Position numbers and translations under genes: made by a program
Shown here: one piece after another, positions 26,752-37,259 of the stretch
Layout of the letters: the number at the start of each line of letters is the position of its first letter
How positions within the stretch are numbered: the stretch's first letter is position 1
Origin: Allium sativum
Taxonomy: Eukaryota; Streptophyta; Magnoliopsida; Asparagales; Amaryllidaceae
Assembly (NCBI GenBank): GCA_030737875.1
Contig: CM060915.1
Coordinates: 572,492,577 to 572,556,576, forward strand
Direction of reading: 5' to 3'
DNA: 64,000 bases
Notes under the pieces: generated by a model
Database searches by the model: none
The model's input: only the letters and a program-made list of their open reading frames with translations
Told to the model about the DNA's origin: nothing

Positions 26752-27159
26752 CTAGTATAGTGATCTACCATACGAATATGCCCCTTCTGCGCCAGAGAAG
26801 TACTTTTGTGCTAATCTCAGGTCATCATAAATTTTCTTCTCTTTGCTCACGTGCTCCTGTTCCCGCTCACCACCCACTGTAGCTACCTTAAATTTGTTCT
26901 TCAGATTGACAAATACGTTCTTTATCCTTTTCACTATACCTTTGGCTTTTACCTGCCCTAACTTCTGAAATTTCACAGGTGTTTTCAACTTCCAGAACCG
27001 CCGTTTTTTGCCTAACTGAACTGAAGGCACATGCTGCCGCCAATGAAACATTCTCTTTGCTCCTGATACTGATGATCTGTTTGTCAGATCCGCCTCCTTC
27101 CAGTATTTTTTTATACTCTTGTATACCTCTATCTTCATATTCTTTGTATATCTTAGCAC
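26752..27159 (-). CDS. Hypothetical small basic protein (135 aa)
   Basis: This is an open frame of 135 codons on the minus strand, the longest in the low-copy part of the window. The product is strongly basic in its middle (KKRRFWKLK, then VKRIKNVFVNLKNKFK), with a hydrophilic tail ending in YSYGRSLY. It has no signal peptide, membrane segment or domain that I recognise. A second Met at residue 8 is an equally possible start. It overlaps no transposon signature and lies between a MITE and a solo LTR, in DNA that may belong to a host locus. It could be a genuine small plant gene, a single exon, or chance. I do not assign a function. Confidence 0.35.
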   Translation of the reverse strand: MLRYTKNMKIEVYKSIKKYWKEADLTNRSSVSGAKRMFHWRQHVPSVQLGKKRRFWKLKTPVKFQKLGQVKAKGIVKRIKNVFVNLKNKFKVATVGGEREQEHVSKEKKIYDDLRLAQKYFSGAEGAYSYGRSLY

Positions 27160-27726
27160 TCACTGAATAACAAACCAGGAATCTAATTTTGTTTCGTATA
27201 TAATAGATGCATAAAGAATGGAACGAGAGGGGCTTGTTTTCATGCACTTAACGTCTGGTTTATAAGCAGGAGCAAGAGCTAGAGGGGGTCGATGAACCGG
27301 AGAGAAAGATTCTGTTAACAGCATGAACTTGCATGAACAGAGGTTAGAATAGTGTATAGCCATTAATGTGGGATATAGATCCATCATTAAAATATTGTGT
27401 ACATTCATTTCTGTACATGCAAATATTGTGTACATTCATTTACGTATATGCATTGAACATGTATTTTAAAAATATAGCTCTTCTCTTCTAACTGTAGTTT
27501 ATATCTCGAAAAGATATCATCAAACATATTCCATTATACTGAACGTTATATAACTATGCAATAATGACTAATTAATAATATGAAATAACTTTACATATTA
27601 ATTAGGACAAGAAATAATATGTTGGATATTATAAATGGAAATGAACTACCATGACAACAAATGAACAAATAAGATATTTAGAAGTTACCTGATTCTTATT
27701 TACTGATAAACTTTATTGTTAATTAG
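27160..27726. other. No feature recognised
   Basis: AT-rich stretch. It contains a short direct repeat of caaatattgtgtacattcatt near 27390-27440. Open frames here look like chance. Confidence 0.4.
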
Positions 27727-28103
27727 CTGAATCCGCAGATTATTACAATCAATGCTCATTTTACTTCCTTGAATTCTTTTCTTCATTAATCACAGAATTG
27801 GTATTCTCAATACGGGCGCTAGAATTAATGGTTATAGATGTAATTAACAGTATGGTGCTTGTCACTAACTCTGTTCCATATAGAAGCATCTGGAGCACTG
27901 TTGTTGCCGAGATACAGCCTACTCAAGACAGGTATGCACTTATTCCTTGTTATTGACTTATAAAAAAATTCTTATCTTTAAGGTAGATTTACTTCTCTGT
28001 TTTGCTTACTAGGCTTCTCAGCATCAACAAGAAAGTCAAATGCTCTGTATCTAGAATTGGTGTCAATGTCAAGAGGAAAATTGCTAAAACTGTTGCAGTT
28101 TGA
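27727..28103 (+). pseudogene. Two exon-like blocks of an unidentified host gene (3' end)
   Basis: An open stretch begins after a good acceptor (tattgttaattag at 27726) and ends at a good donor (gacag|gtatgc, exon end 27931). After an 80-bp intron ending ttgcttactag, the frame continues in phase from 28013 to a TGA at 28101-28103. The joined reading includes MVLVTNSVPYRSIW, then, across the splice, DRLLSINKKVKCSVSR. Consistent phase and consensus splice sites on both sides of the intron support real or formerly real exons. No family is recognised, and upstream exons are not found. The solo LTR begins only 55 bp downstream, so it may have landed in this gene's 3' region. Confidence 0.35.
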
Positions 28104-28281
28104 TCTACTAGGATTAAAGCAACCCCTAATAACAGAAAAGCATTTAGAATAAGAGTGATGCAACAATCCGGAATTTTGAAACCAATTTAAAATTTATTTT
28201 TAATTAATTTTAATAGAAATTAAATATTTTTAATAATTTATTTCGAGAAATAACGAGGCGAAATTTATTTAAAACGAAACT

Positions 28282-28294
28282 CAAGCGTATGAGT

Positions 28295-28358
<64 letters not shown>
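28282..28358. repeat. (TA)n microsatellite
   Basis: Uninterrupted alternating TA run of about 75 bp inside the first piece of the solo LTR. No gene content. Confidence 0.95.
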
Positions 28359-28359
<1 letters not shown>

Positions 28360-29324
28360 CGAGCTCATAATGAGGCGGTAATTTGAAAATTTAGTTTAAG
28401 AATTTAAATGAGTATACATAATTCGTTATAAGTCAGAATTTGATAAAATATGAAACATTGGAATCTACTCAATTATATCTTACTAACGAATGTAAGAAAT
28501 TAAGATTTCATTTTATAAATTGTAAGATATGCCCAAATTAAAATTTCAAATAGTCGCTATGTAATTTATATATATTTTAATATTATATATAGCCCTTAAA
28601 AATAGCCATTTTGCAAACGATCTCCGTTTTTGACGAAAATAATTTTATTGGATCCAAAACGTAAAATTATTGCACTACAACAGAAAACACTTTTCGCAAC
28701 AGGCAATATCTGTTGCAATAGGCCTATTGCAACAGACCTGAGCCCGTCTATATAGCCGAAGTTGCAATAGATCGGTCTCTTTCCGCAACAGTTTTGGCCT
28801 GTTGCAATAAGAAGTTGCAGTAAACTTTTTTGCAACGGGCATTTGTTGTTGCTACAGATCCTTTTGCAACTACAAATGCCACTTGCAAACCTAGAATACA
28901 CGTTGGAAAACAGAGATACTACAACTGTTTAGGACAGTTGCAATTTGATTATTTGCAACACTAAATGCCCGTTGCATAATTCAGAAAACCATTTGTCTAC
29001 TATAATCCACCATCATCTGCGTTTAATAATGTAATATTCAAAACAGAACATTACCAAAACAATAAGTAAACATACATTTTCAATAGATATAAACAATATA
29101 AAATTAGATTCACTAAATTCTAATAGACATTTCAAAAAATTAGTTAAAGTTACATTCAAAGTTCTACCATATTTAAAAATGTAATCCATACACATAATTT
29201 GAACGCATTATTTCAAAATACAATACAACACAAAACCATAAAGCTAAAAAAGCACATGCTACTATAGCCTTTTTTCATCAATAACCACATACTTCAACTT
29301 GAGAAAAGGAAAATACAACTTCAT

Positions 29325-29839
29325 CTACTTTACCGACAGAAGCTCTTCAATCATGATGGGTCGATTTCCATCTTTTTCAAATAATTCATAACCTCTACGA
29401 GCATTGCTTCCAGGTGACACATGCTTTATGGATACAGCAACAAATTCTTCGGAATCTAGCTTACCACATACTGAAGAGAGCTCACCTGCAAATCATGAAT
29501 CAATGAAACATAGTCATTTCTACTGTCACTACATTTGAGATTCTAAAGAAAATTTGAAAGAAACAAACTAGATACTTTAGAGATGTTACCATGTTAGCAA
29601 AATCAAGAACTTTGGATTCTTTTACAGCTTCAGTCTAGTACTTCATTAAGGCATGTGTTTCCATTTATTATCAGAAATTTGTAAAAATATTGAAAATGAA
29701 AAAGAACAAAAACCCAAGAAAAAAACAGAAAGCTACTAACCGATTTAAAGTTTTGCGAGGAAATGTAACCGCTCTTGTTGAGTCCTAAGGTTGCAAATTG
29801 TTCCTCGTCTGAATGAACAGTTGAAGTCTTTGCAAGAGC
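29325..29839 (-). pseudogene. Captured CDPK-related kinase (CRK) EF-hand exons
   Basis: Three exons of the C-terminal calmodulin-like region of a plant CDPK-related kinase are visible on the minus strand. Exon 29741-29839 (33 codons, consensus splice sites) reads ALAKTSTV then LNKSGYISSQNFKS, an EF-hand-like stretch. Exon 29590-29652 reads ALMKY-stop-TEAVKESKVLDF. Exon 29325-29485 starts VSSLQY, shifts frame, then reads KLDSEEF and RRGYELFEKDGNRPIMIEEL before a stop. These match the order and wording I know for the CRK family tail. An in-frame TAG, a frameshift and the absence of a kinase domain make it a dead fragment. It was probably carried into the CACTA element by transduplication. Confidence 0.78.
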
Positions 29840-30755
29840 CTATTAATGAAAGCACAAACTAGTTACTTTTTTGACACACTTAATATAATTATAATTTATA
29901 AGTTTTAAGCTAAAGTGTTTTGTTATGTCCTGCATTATCTATTGACCAGTCTTGAGAGGTGAGTGAGCAGATTCTAGGAAAAGCGATTTTTATGTCTAGG
30001 AAAAAATAATAAAATAAAATAAATATACAGTTTATTATGTCTTGAAAAGTAATTTTTAACTTAGAGAATAAAATACTACAGTATATTATGAACTACATAG
30101 CATGATTCTTCATGGTAGGCAAAGAGAATTCCAGGATAAGTCATGGCATATCCTCAAACATGGCATATCCTCAAACCTTGCAAAGAATGTGCACTAGACC
30201 CCATAGATCAGCCAACATATACTCACAAGATACACAGTCAACATTAACACTATATTACTATTCATGGGCTTAGCTTAACTTGATAATACTTGAACATTAA
30301 ATTTTTCTTCTATAGTTGACAGTTTACCAGGTTTTAAGCATTAATCTCAACTCCTATATACACACTTGTTTGCATTTGCTTAGAAATTGGAACTTTTAGT
30401 TATAAGGGTGCCATAGATGCATATGATTAAGTGTAGGGTATTTGTAGAATCTCTCCACAATTCGCTGTCCCAACAGAAAACAATAAAAACTGTAAATCAA
30501 CTTTTAGTTGATTTAAATTTTAAATATTAGTACATAGGACCACTCACCACATATTCACTTAAAAAGAAACAAAAATCCATGTGAAGGTGTACTAGCTTGC
30601 TTTATCACTGTCATGGACAGTAGAAAGTTATGAATAATAAATCTTTATCCAATATTTTATGATACAATAAGCAAACATTAGACTTGAGTGCTTGAGAACC
30701 TCACCTTAGAATCCTGCTATAACCAAAGCCTGCAAGTGACTCATGACCTGTTACA

Positions 30756-30800
30756 AGTAAAAAAAAAAAAAAAAAAAAAAGATGAAAGAAAGAAAGAAAA
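30756..30800. repeat. Poly(A) run followed by (GAAA)n
   Basis: A tract of more than 20 A residues, then gatgaaagaaagaaagaaaa. Low-complexity filler inside the CACTA element. Confidence 0.9.
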
Positions 30801-30992
30801 CTAGGTTAGGTGCAAAGAAAATATATGCTTTTGTGAATTAATTAACCATTTACTTGGCATATTATTCTCATACATATTGCATCATGTTTTATTTCACTGT
30901 ATTACTGCAAATAAGGTCAATCACTTGATGGACTAAAACTAATCACATTATCTACAAGAAGTCCTGTAATTTATAATCAATATCTATTATAG

Positions 30993-31169
30993 GTACACCC
31001 AAAAAGTTACGCATTAGTATTTAGCACCGAAAACATGACTCTGAACCTATATTTTGGCAACAACCAATCGATGCTTGTAACAAACAGCCTCTTCAGAATG
31101 GGTGGTGCAGCCATACTCCTTTCCAATCGTCATTCAAACCGGCACTGCTCAAAGTATCAACTCGTCATT
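30993..31169 (+). pseudogene. Captured 3-ketoacyl-CoA synthase (KCS) fragment
   Basis: An uninterrupted 59-codon stretch on the plus strand is unmistakably from the FAE1/CUT1-type condensing enzymes of very-long-chain fatty-acid elongation. It reads [18 protein letters not shown], then [10 protein letters not shown], then [16 protein letters not shown], ending SKYQLV. It corresponds to the middle of the enzyme, just after the catalytic Cys region, which is itself absent. Typical Trp and Cys positions in the family (LNWYFG, SNCLFRMG) are Leu and Ser here. There is no start, no rest of the domain, and the frame stops immediately after. It is a captured fragment, fused on its 3' side to a piece of the kinase exon in opposite orientation. 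Confidence 0.85.
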
Positions 31170-31174
31170 CAGAG

Positions 31175-31213
31175 CTGAGGAACAGTTGAAGTCTTTGCAA
31201 GAGCCTGCAAATT
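31175..31213 (-). pseudogene. Second copy of the CRK exon start, joined to the KCS fragment
   Basis: Minus-strand sequence after an acceptor (caatttgcag) reads [11 protein letters not shown] then stop. Its first 27 bases are the same as the start of the kinase exon at 29813-29839. It abuts the KCS fragment tail-to-tail. This shows the kinase exon was duplicated or captured twice and recombined inside the element. Confidence 0.6.
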
Positions 31214-31584
31214 GGTATGACAGAAAACCAGAAAATAAATTAAAAGCAATCAATCTTCATCATCATAATACTTCTCATTGTACAATATAACATGATCGTA
31301 TTTAGCTGCACACAAGGAAAGAAGCAACACATGTAACATGTTACCCAATTATTTAAAAACACATTATTTTTACCAGGATATGAGATCAAACTAAAAGGAC
31401 CCATGATTCTATCCAGCACCCGTTTGTAGCAATGATATTAAAGTCATTACTGGAACCTAAGCCAATAGTTCTCTTTTGATCTTTTGGAATGGACAACGAT
31501 GGATCTGTATCATATTTTTTTTATTGATTTTGTAAACAATACTGACTAGAAAAAATAAGTAATAAAGCCACAACAGATGCATAC

Positions 31585-32169
31585 CTCAAGCGCATCCAAC
31601 CAATCATTTGCATGAGATCCACGACTGCAAGGTAAGTGGTAACTAGGCAGTGCCCCATCTAGAGAGATTCTTGGCTAATACATTTAAATGATAGCAATGA
31701 ACAAAATGTCAAGCTCTTTTTTATCATTAAAACTAAATAAATATCAAGAAGTTGGACTCCTGTTAACTTAAAATAATAGCTAAACTAGCTATATAGTCCT
31801 AAAAATAAAGTGATGGATACGCAATATTTTTTTTAGAAAATAAATTATAGAACTGTTGTTAACAGTTGCACGACAGAGTAGGTTTGTATAAGAAAATATG
31901 TATGTAAGCTACCAGAGCTAAACTAGTTAATGTAATTAATTTTAAACTTCACTATTTTGAAAGATAAATATGTATTTCATTGTTGTATTTTTTCAATTAT
32001 GTATAAAAACTAAACTTCCACAAAGAGAAATATACCTGACAATAAACATGGATGACACCACTATTACATCAGCATATTCAAGTTCTCTGTCATAGTCTTC
32101 ATTGAAGGGTTGAGGAAGCAAGTAAACTTTTGAGTAAGCAGGCACCACATATTTTCCTTCAAATTCAAC
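31585..32169 (-). pseudogene. Captured exons of an unidentified gene
   Basis: Two minus-strand exons have consensus borders and matching phase. Exon 32036-32169 (acceptor ttag, donor cag|gtatat) reads VEFEGKYVVPAYSKVYLLPQ and continues through ELEYADVIVVSS. Exon 31585-31624 (acceptor gcag, donor gag|gtatgc) continues in phase as RGSHANDWLDALE. A possible further exon near 31400-31530 reads PKDQKRTIGLGSSNDFN before a stop. The codons look like real protein, but I do not recognise the family. It lies between kinase and leader fragments, all on the minus strand, and may share its origin with the 5' end at 34796-35050. Confidence 0.45.
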
Positions 32170-32189
32170 CTAAGACAAGGGAAATATAG

Positions 32190-34440
32190 ACTTAGAACAA
32201 TATCATTTTAAGTTCAGAGCATTTCAGACATATGTCATAAAATGAATCATTTTATAGATTAAAAGTTGATAACACGGACATAACATAATGCACATAATTC
32301 TGATATAGTCTAAGATCATATTTAAGTATTTCCATTTACAGTTCTAAAAGAAAGATCTAAAGTAATGTTGAAAGAACACATGATACTTACTGAAATTAAT
32401 AAATAATGGTTATGCAGTAAGTTCCAATCCAATGCGATTTGAAATATGGTTCTTAAATTTATGGCTAATTTGCAGATTTAGGCCCTATTTTGCTATTAAT
32501 TCGTTCTCATATTTTTCTATTAATTCCATCAAACTTCTCAAGCAACATGTCATTATAAACTTTTCCTTTCGCGTTTATCATTTTTCCCTTTGTGTACTGC
32601 AAAGTTCGATGTTCATATTTTACAAATTATTCACAAACATAACTTGCCTATTTTGATTAGACGAACTCACATCTTGCTATTTTTTTGGAATGTTTTTTAA
32701 AACTTCTAAAATAAAATTCGACGATAGTATGTTGTTTAATGACAATAAAATATAATGGTTTCAAGGTAATAAATTTTGAATAAAAATTGATTGAATTAAC
32801 CAAATTGTTTATCCTTCATGAGTCAACAGATTTTTGTATCAATACCAATAACCATTTCAAGCAAGTTATCGCTACTAGCTTTTCCTTCTTGTTTACCTTT
32901 TAATCTTTTTTTGTTTCATCCATTTCTTCTTTTTAACCAAAAGCATAACCAATGTAAACAGCATAGGTTTATGTTCTTATATTATTAACAAAAATGAATT
33001 GATGGTTTTGATTAAGTTTATTCATCACTTGCTAGTTTTTTAAAGTTCATCCAAATAAAGATCTAATATGATGTTGAAAGATAACACGGTATTTATTCAA
33101 ATTAGTAAACAACGGTTTTTCGAAAAATAAATTTCAAATAATAACTCACATAGCCATCAAAAACCTGTATATTCCATAATTTAGATGCATGGTAGAAAAA
33201 ATATTTTAAGTGCTTGCTTTAAGTAAAGTGGAGTGCCGAAACTATGGATTTATTCGAAAACCTGAAAAAATTTGGATAAAATATTGTAGTTTAAATAGGT
33301 GCATAATGTGTAGCAAGCATCACCAATTTAATAGGGTATAAAATGCTTTAAATTTTTACGTGTCTCACGGGTGGGAAATTCCAACCTGGTCTACTCGAAA
33401 ACATGAATCGGTTGCTAAAAAGTTGCACATCCACACTATGCTATTTTATTTGCTAATGAATGTCCAAATACATCTTTATAAATTTAATTTATGTATGTGA
33501 GTCCAAATTAACGAACCAGACTTGAAATACAAAATAGTAGGAATCACTCAATTTGAGTACACTGAACCTTCGTAAACATGCTGAACTTTTCTAAAATTGA
33601 AAGGCTCCTTCCAGAATTAAATAATTTCAACATATTTTGTCAACAAATGAAACTACTGAGGAAATAGAAGTCAAAGAATCCCTTTATGTGGTACTTAATC
33701 TTCATGAAAACATTGATATTGAAGATCCTATTAGAATAATTAGGTAATGCTAGACTTGGTTATAATAGTTGCAGGTGCAACAACAATGTCTGCTATCACT
33801 AATAAAAAAAATCAATAAGTAGTTTATAATAAAAAAACAAGAGTGCTTCTTAACATACCAGGTTGTATGTATAAGCTCTAATTATCTACACAATGCCGCA
33901 TGTAGCTCCTCATTGCATCTTGCATATCATTAACACCCTTACGCGATCTCCTCGTACTAAATTATTCCAACCACTATAATAATTTAAGTCGACCCCACAT
34001 ACCCAGTATGCAATACTGCAAAACAATCACTAAACATGTGTAAGAAAATGACTGCCGCTTATCTAGTCAAAATAAAAATTATACAGAGTTATATGCAACA
34101 TAGTGAAAATGAATGGTTATTTGCAACTTAATTTTACAAACTGAGTTCCATTTTAGTTTGCAAAACAAAGTTTCCACTTAGCTGGTTGCAACTCAGCTTG
34201 CAACTGAGTAGCAACAAACTCTTTAAACCCCAAAATTGGGTGATCTTGAAACAAATAGATACATTTACTACATAAAAGTGTACATGAATTTGACAAGCTT
34301 CAGCAACGTCTTCACAGATGGAATCCCTAAAAGCAATGCAGCTAATATAAAATTAAGTAACCAAACCATATCAAATTGTTTCAACCTATATTAACATTAT
34401 TACATGTGACATCAAATGCTAATACCTTAGCTAAAAAAAC
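32190..34440. other. AT-rich CACTA interior without recognisable genes
   Basis: AT-rich filler with chance frames only (for example 32432-32656). A few TTGCAACT-type motifs like the subterminal repeats recur near 34100-34210. Confidence 0.5.
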
Positions 34441-34795
34441 CTGTGTGCCTTGAATTCAATTGAAAACCAGCTTTTGCCTTTGAAAAACCGAATTTGTACA
34501 TCCTCTAAAACCTGCACTGAAATGCAGCAAGCCACCCCATTGCTACAACCCTCTGGCACCACAACCGACTATCATCCCTCACCCTTGTACACAAACATAA
34601 ACCCAAACCGCCAGCGCCACCCCCCACTTCGATTCCCAAAATTCCTTTCAATTCCGCAACAATCACAAATCACTTCAACCATCATCCTTCACCTTACCAC
34701 ACATCGCCACCATAGATCTGAACTTAAAGTCCGATACTCTCGACAATCACCGACTTCCAATCCCTAACCCACCCCACCTATTTCTATCAGAACCT

Positions 34796-35060
34796 TTAGT
34801 AAGGCGGACTGGCGTAATGCGACGGAACAGATCCCGCAGGCCCCACAATCTGAGAAGGAACCGCCTGGAAGCACGATGAATCAACATAAGGTAGCGTTGA
34901 ATTAGACATGGAAGATAGGACAACATTGATCCGCTTCTGTAACGAGGATAAAGAATTATGAGCGAAAGAAATTGAGGAGTTATGCTATTATTTTCACCGC
35001 TAGCTAGGGTTTCACAAGCTAAAGAGAAGGGGGCAGCTAGAGCTTGAACGCGATAGAGGT
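34796..35060 (-). pseudogene. Captured 5' end of a plant gene (leader plus short first exon)
   Basis: Read on the minus strand, 35060 to 34910 resembles a plant 5' leader (gtgaaaccctagctagc, pyrimidine-rich stretches). It is followed by an ATG at 34907-34909 and a 37-codon frame, MSNSTLPYVDSSCFQAVPSQ, ending SHYASPPY and a TAA at 34796-34798. Sequence further on (34450-34790) stays GC-richer and may be more exon or first-intron sequence. The gene family is not recognised. It reads inward from the nearby right terminus of the transposon. Confidence 0.35.
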
Positions 35061-35269
35061 TTTAACGTGTATAGCGGGTCGGGTCAGAGATTACCTACCT
35101 TACATGCTACATACTATTTTTTCAAGACAAATTAGATTGTAAGAAGGTAATTTTTTCAGAAAACAATACACTATCATTCCAAATTAATATTTGAAAATAT
35201 TTTTTTATATATATATAATAAGTAGTCTAACCATAGGCATTTGAATTTCAAATTTATTGCCTTTCTTGC

Positions 35270-36065
35270 TTGGTCAAAAAACACCAACAATGAGAAATAG
35301 AAATTAGTTCTTAATTACTAAATATTACTTATTAATAATTAAATGTTAAACATTAACTATTCAATATGAATTATATTTAACTATAACTTATCAACTATTA
35401 ATAAATATTAATCTTATTTTAATATTATATTATTAATAAATATTAGATATAATTGAGAATTATTATAATTGAAAATAATATTATTATTTTATAATTAGTA
35501 ATAGTTTATTATTATATAATTAGTAATAAATTATTATTTAATTGAATTATTAATTATTGTTAATTATTAAAAATTAACTACTAAATACTAATTCTTAATC
35601 GTTAAATGTTATTTATGAATTAAATATTAAATGTTAAATATTTATCATTAAGTACTGGTTATTGATTACTAATTATTTAATAATAACTATTTCTTTATTA
35701 ATTAATTGTTAAATGTAATTAACGATTATTAACTACAATTTATTGATCGCTAATAATTAAATATAATATTAGAACTATAAAAATAATTATTAAAGATAAC
35801 TAAAAACTATCATTTATTATTATTTAATAATTTTTTATTTATTTTATTATTTTTTAAATGTTAATTATTATTATTTGTTAATTATTAATCATTATTATTT
35901 AATTATCAGTTGTAAATATCACTATATAATACTTAAATTTTATTATTAATTAATAATTATTAAATATTAATCTTAAATTATTATATAATTACTTGTAATT
36001 AATCATTTAATGGTAACTATTTAAAATTAATTATTAAAAGTTAATCATTAAAAGCTGATACTTAT
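35270..36065. repeat. AT-only low-complexity block next to CACTA right end
   Basis: About 800 bp composed nearly only of A and T, built from TTAATTATTAAATATTAA-like words. It lies just inside the subterminal repeats. A shorter block of the same style follows the terminus of the other CACTA element (59540-59760). Confidence 0.85.
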
Positions 36066-36084
36066 TTTTAATATTATGTTTTTT

Positions 36085-36421
36085 CGCAACTGGCTTTACC
36101 AGTTGTAAAAAAATTGTTTTTGCAAGTGGCGAAAACAGTTGCTAAAAATATTTATTTGCAACTGGCTTGAAAGTGTAGTTGCAAATAATATGTTTGTTGC
36201 AACTGTTATGGATGCACAGTTGCTAAAAGTACGTTTTTGCAACAGGAAGCGATGCGCAGTTGCTAAAAATATGCTTATTGCAACAGAAAGAAAAGGTATG
36301 TTGCTAAATAACACCTATTGCAACTTCTATAATAGGTCTGTTGTGAAATATCATTTACTGCAACTATCATATGTTGCCTGTTGCAAATAGCTAGTTGCAA
36401 TAGGGTATTTTTCTTGTAGTG
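36085..36421. repeat. CACTA right subterminal repeat array and TIR
   Basis: Many TTGCAAC and GTTGCAA/GTTGCTA words in both orientations, ending in ttcttgtagtg. The left counterpart is 28673-28980. Such arrays are the usual transposase-binding region in CACTA elements. Confidence 0.8.
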
Positions 36422-36855
36422 TTGTCAGCTTTAAATTTTCAAGTCAATTAGACTTTGTATGTAAGCGTAGTAAATTCAAACGCGTTTTGTAAATTCAGTT
36501 GAATTTAATAAGCTAGTTAAAGATCATTTTTCAAATGGTCTCCAAATTCGACAAAATTAATTTTGTAAGAACTGTATATGCAAAACATAGCTAGATTTCA
36601 AATTTCGTAATTTTTGGAGTCAGTATGTGACCGTGGTAAATTAAAATATACATTCAAATTTAATGTTTGACGTTATATTAATTTATATTTTAATTTTGAT
36701 AAAAATTGGTCGAAATGATCGAATCAGCTTACGAAACATATCTCATTATGTCTGGAATGAGGGTATTTGGTTTAGGGACGATGGACGTTGGGATTCGTTT
36801 GGAGTTCGGAGCATTAAATAAGTAATATTGGAATTAAAATAATATAAATATATGG

Positions 36856-36862
36856 TATAAAA
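36856..36862 (+). promoter_or_regulatory. TATA box of the solo LTR
   Basis: TATAAAA in the context tatggtataaaaggccc, at the junction between the shared LTR backbone and the family-specific GC-richer block. It is the best core-promoter match in the window. A start about 30 bp downstream would precede the ATG near 36920. Confidence 0.55.
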
Positions 36863-36920
36863 GGCCCTTAACTTTTCCAAACCCTAGTTCTATTTAGAAG
36901 CCACCGTCACTCACGTATGG

Positions 36921-37259
36921 ATGGCCGAAATCGCTAATTTCTTTCCTCCCTTTTTTCTCTTCAAAAGATTTGAGAAATTTATGATAGGAAAATTGTTAAG
37001 CTCCCTGAGATCTTCAAAATTAACAACGAATATGATTTATTCTTATGTCGTGAATCATGAGATCTATGGGTCCAAACGTGGACTGTTCGAACTGAAATCG
37101 GGTGCCATAGGGACCACCAAGTTGGCCATGTTCGGCGCAGGGGGTGGCAGTGCCAAGGCGCAAGGTGGGGTGGTCAGATCCGGTGCCGCTTGCCTCGTGG
37201 TGCGTGCGCAAGCTAGGGTTGAGGCAGTACTTTTTGTTTCGAACGGTGTTGGAGTATAA
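36921..37259 (+). other. 112-codon open frame in the LTR leader block
   Basis: This open frame begins MAEIANFFPPFF about 60 bp after the TATA box of the solo LTR and has a Gly/Ala-rich second half (FGAGGGSAKAQGG). It fills the GC-richer block, where the two other LTR families carry different sequence. Having an ATG this close to the predicted start makes translation conceivable. However, the LTR is old, no homologous frame exists in its relatives, and GC-rich DNA gives open frames by chance. I consider a real protein unlikely. Confidence 0.25.

Larger units (their letters stand above)
28673..36421. mobile_element. Complete CACTA (En/Spm-type) transposon carrying gene fragments, 7749 bp
   Basis: The left terminus is CACTACAACAGAAAACAC. 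The right terminus on the minus strand is CACTACAAGAAAAATACC. Both are flanked by a 3-bp duplication TTG (28670-28672 and 36422-36424), as expected for this superfamily. Subterminal repeats around TTGCAAC/GTTGCAA are dense at 28690-28980 and 36085-36410. I see no transposase (TNPD/TNP2-type) motifs, so the element looks non-autonomous. The interior is a patchwork of captured host exons, an AT-only block and AT-rich filler. It sits inside the solo LTR between regions that align across the insertion. Confidence 0.85.

Noticed and set aside
28159..28672. Independent short repeat fragment left of the CACTA element
   Set aside because: Its sequence continues in register with 36425 onward once the CACTA and one TTG are removed, so it is the first piece of the giant solo LTR.
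34450..34767. 105-codon plus frame rich in His, Pro and Thr
   Set aside because: It lies antisense to the captured gene 5' region, with low-complexity composition and no recognisable domain.
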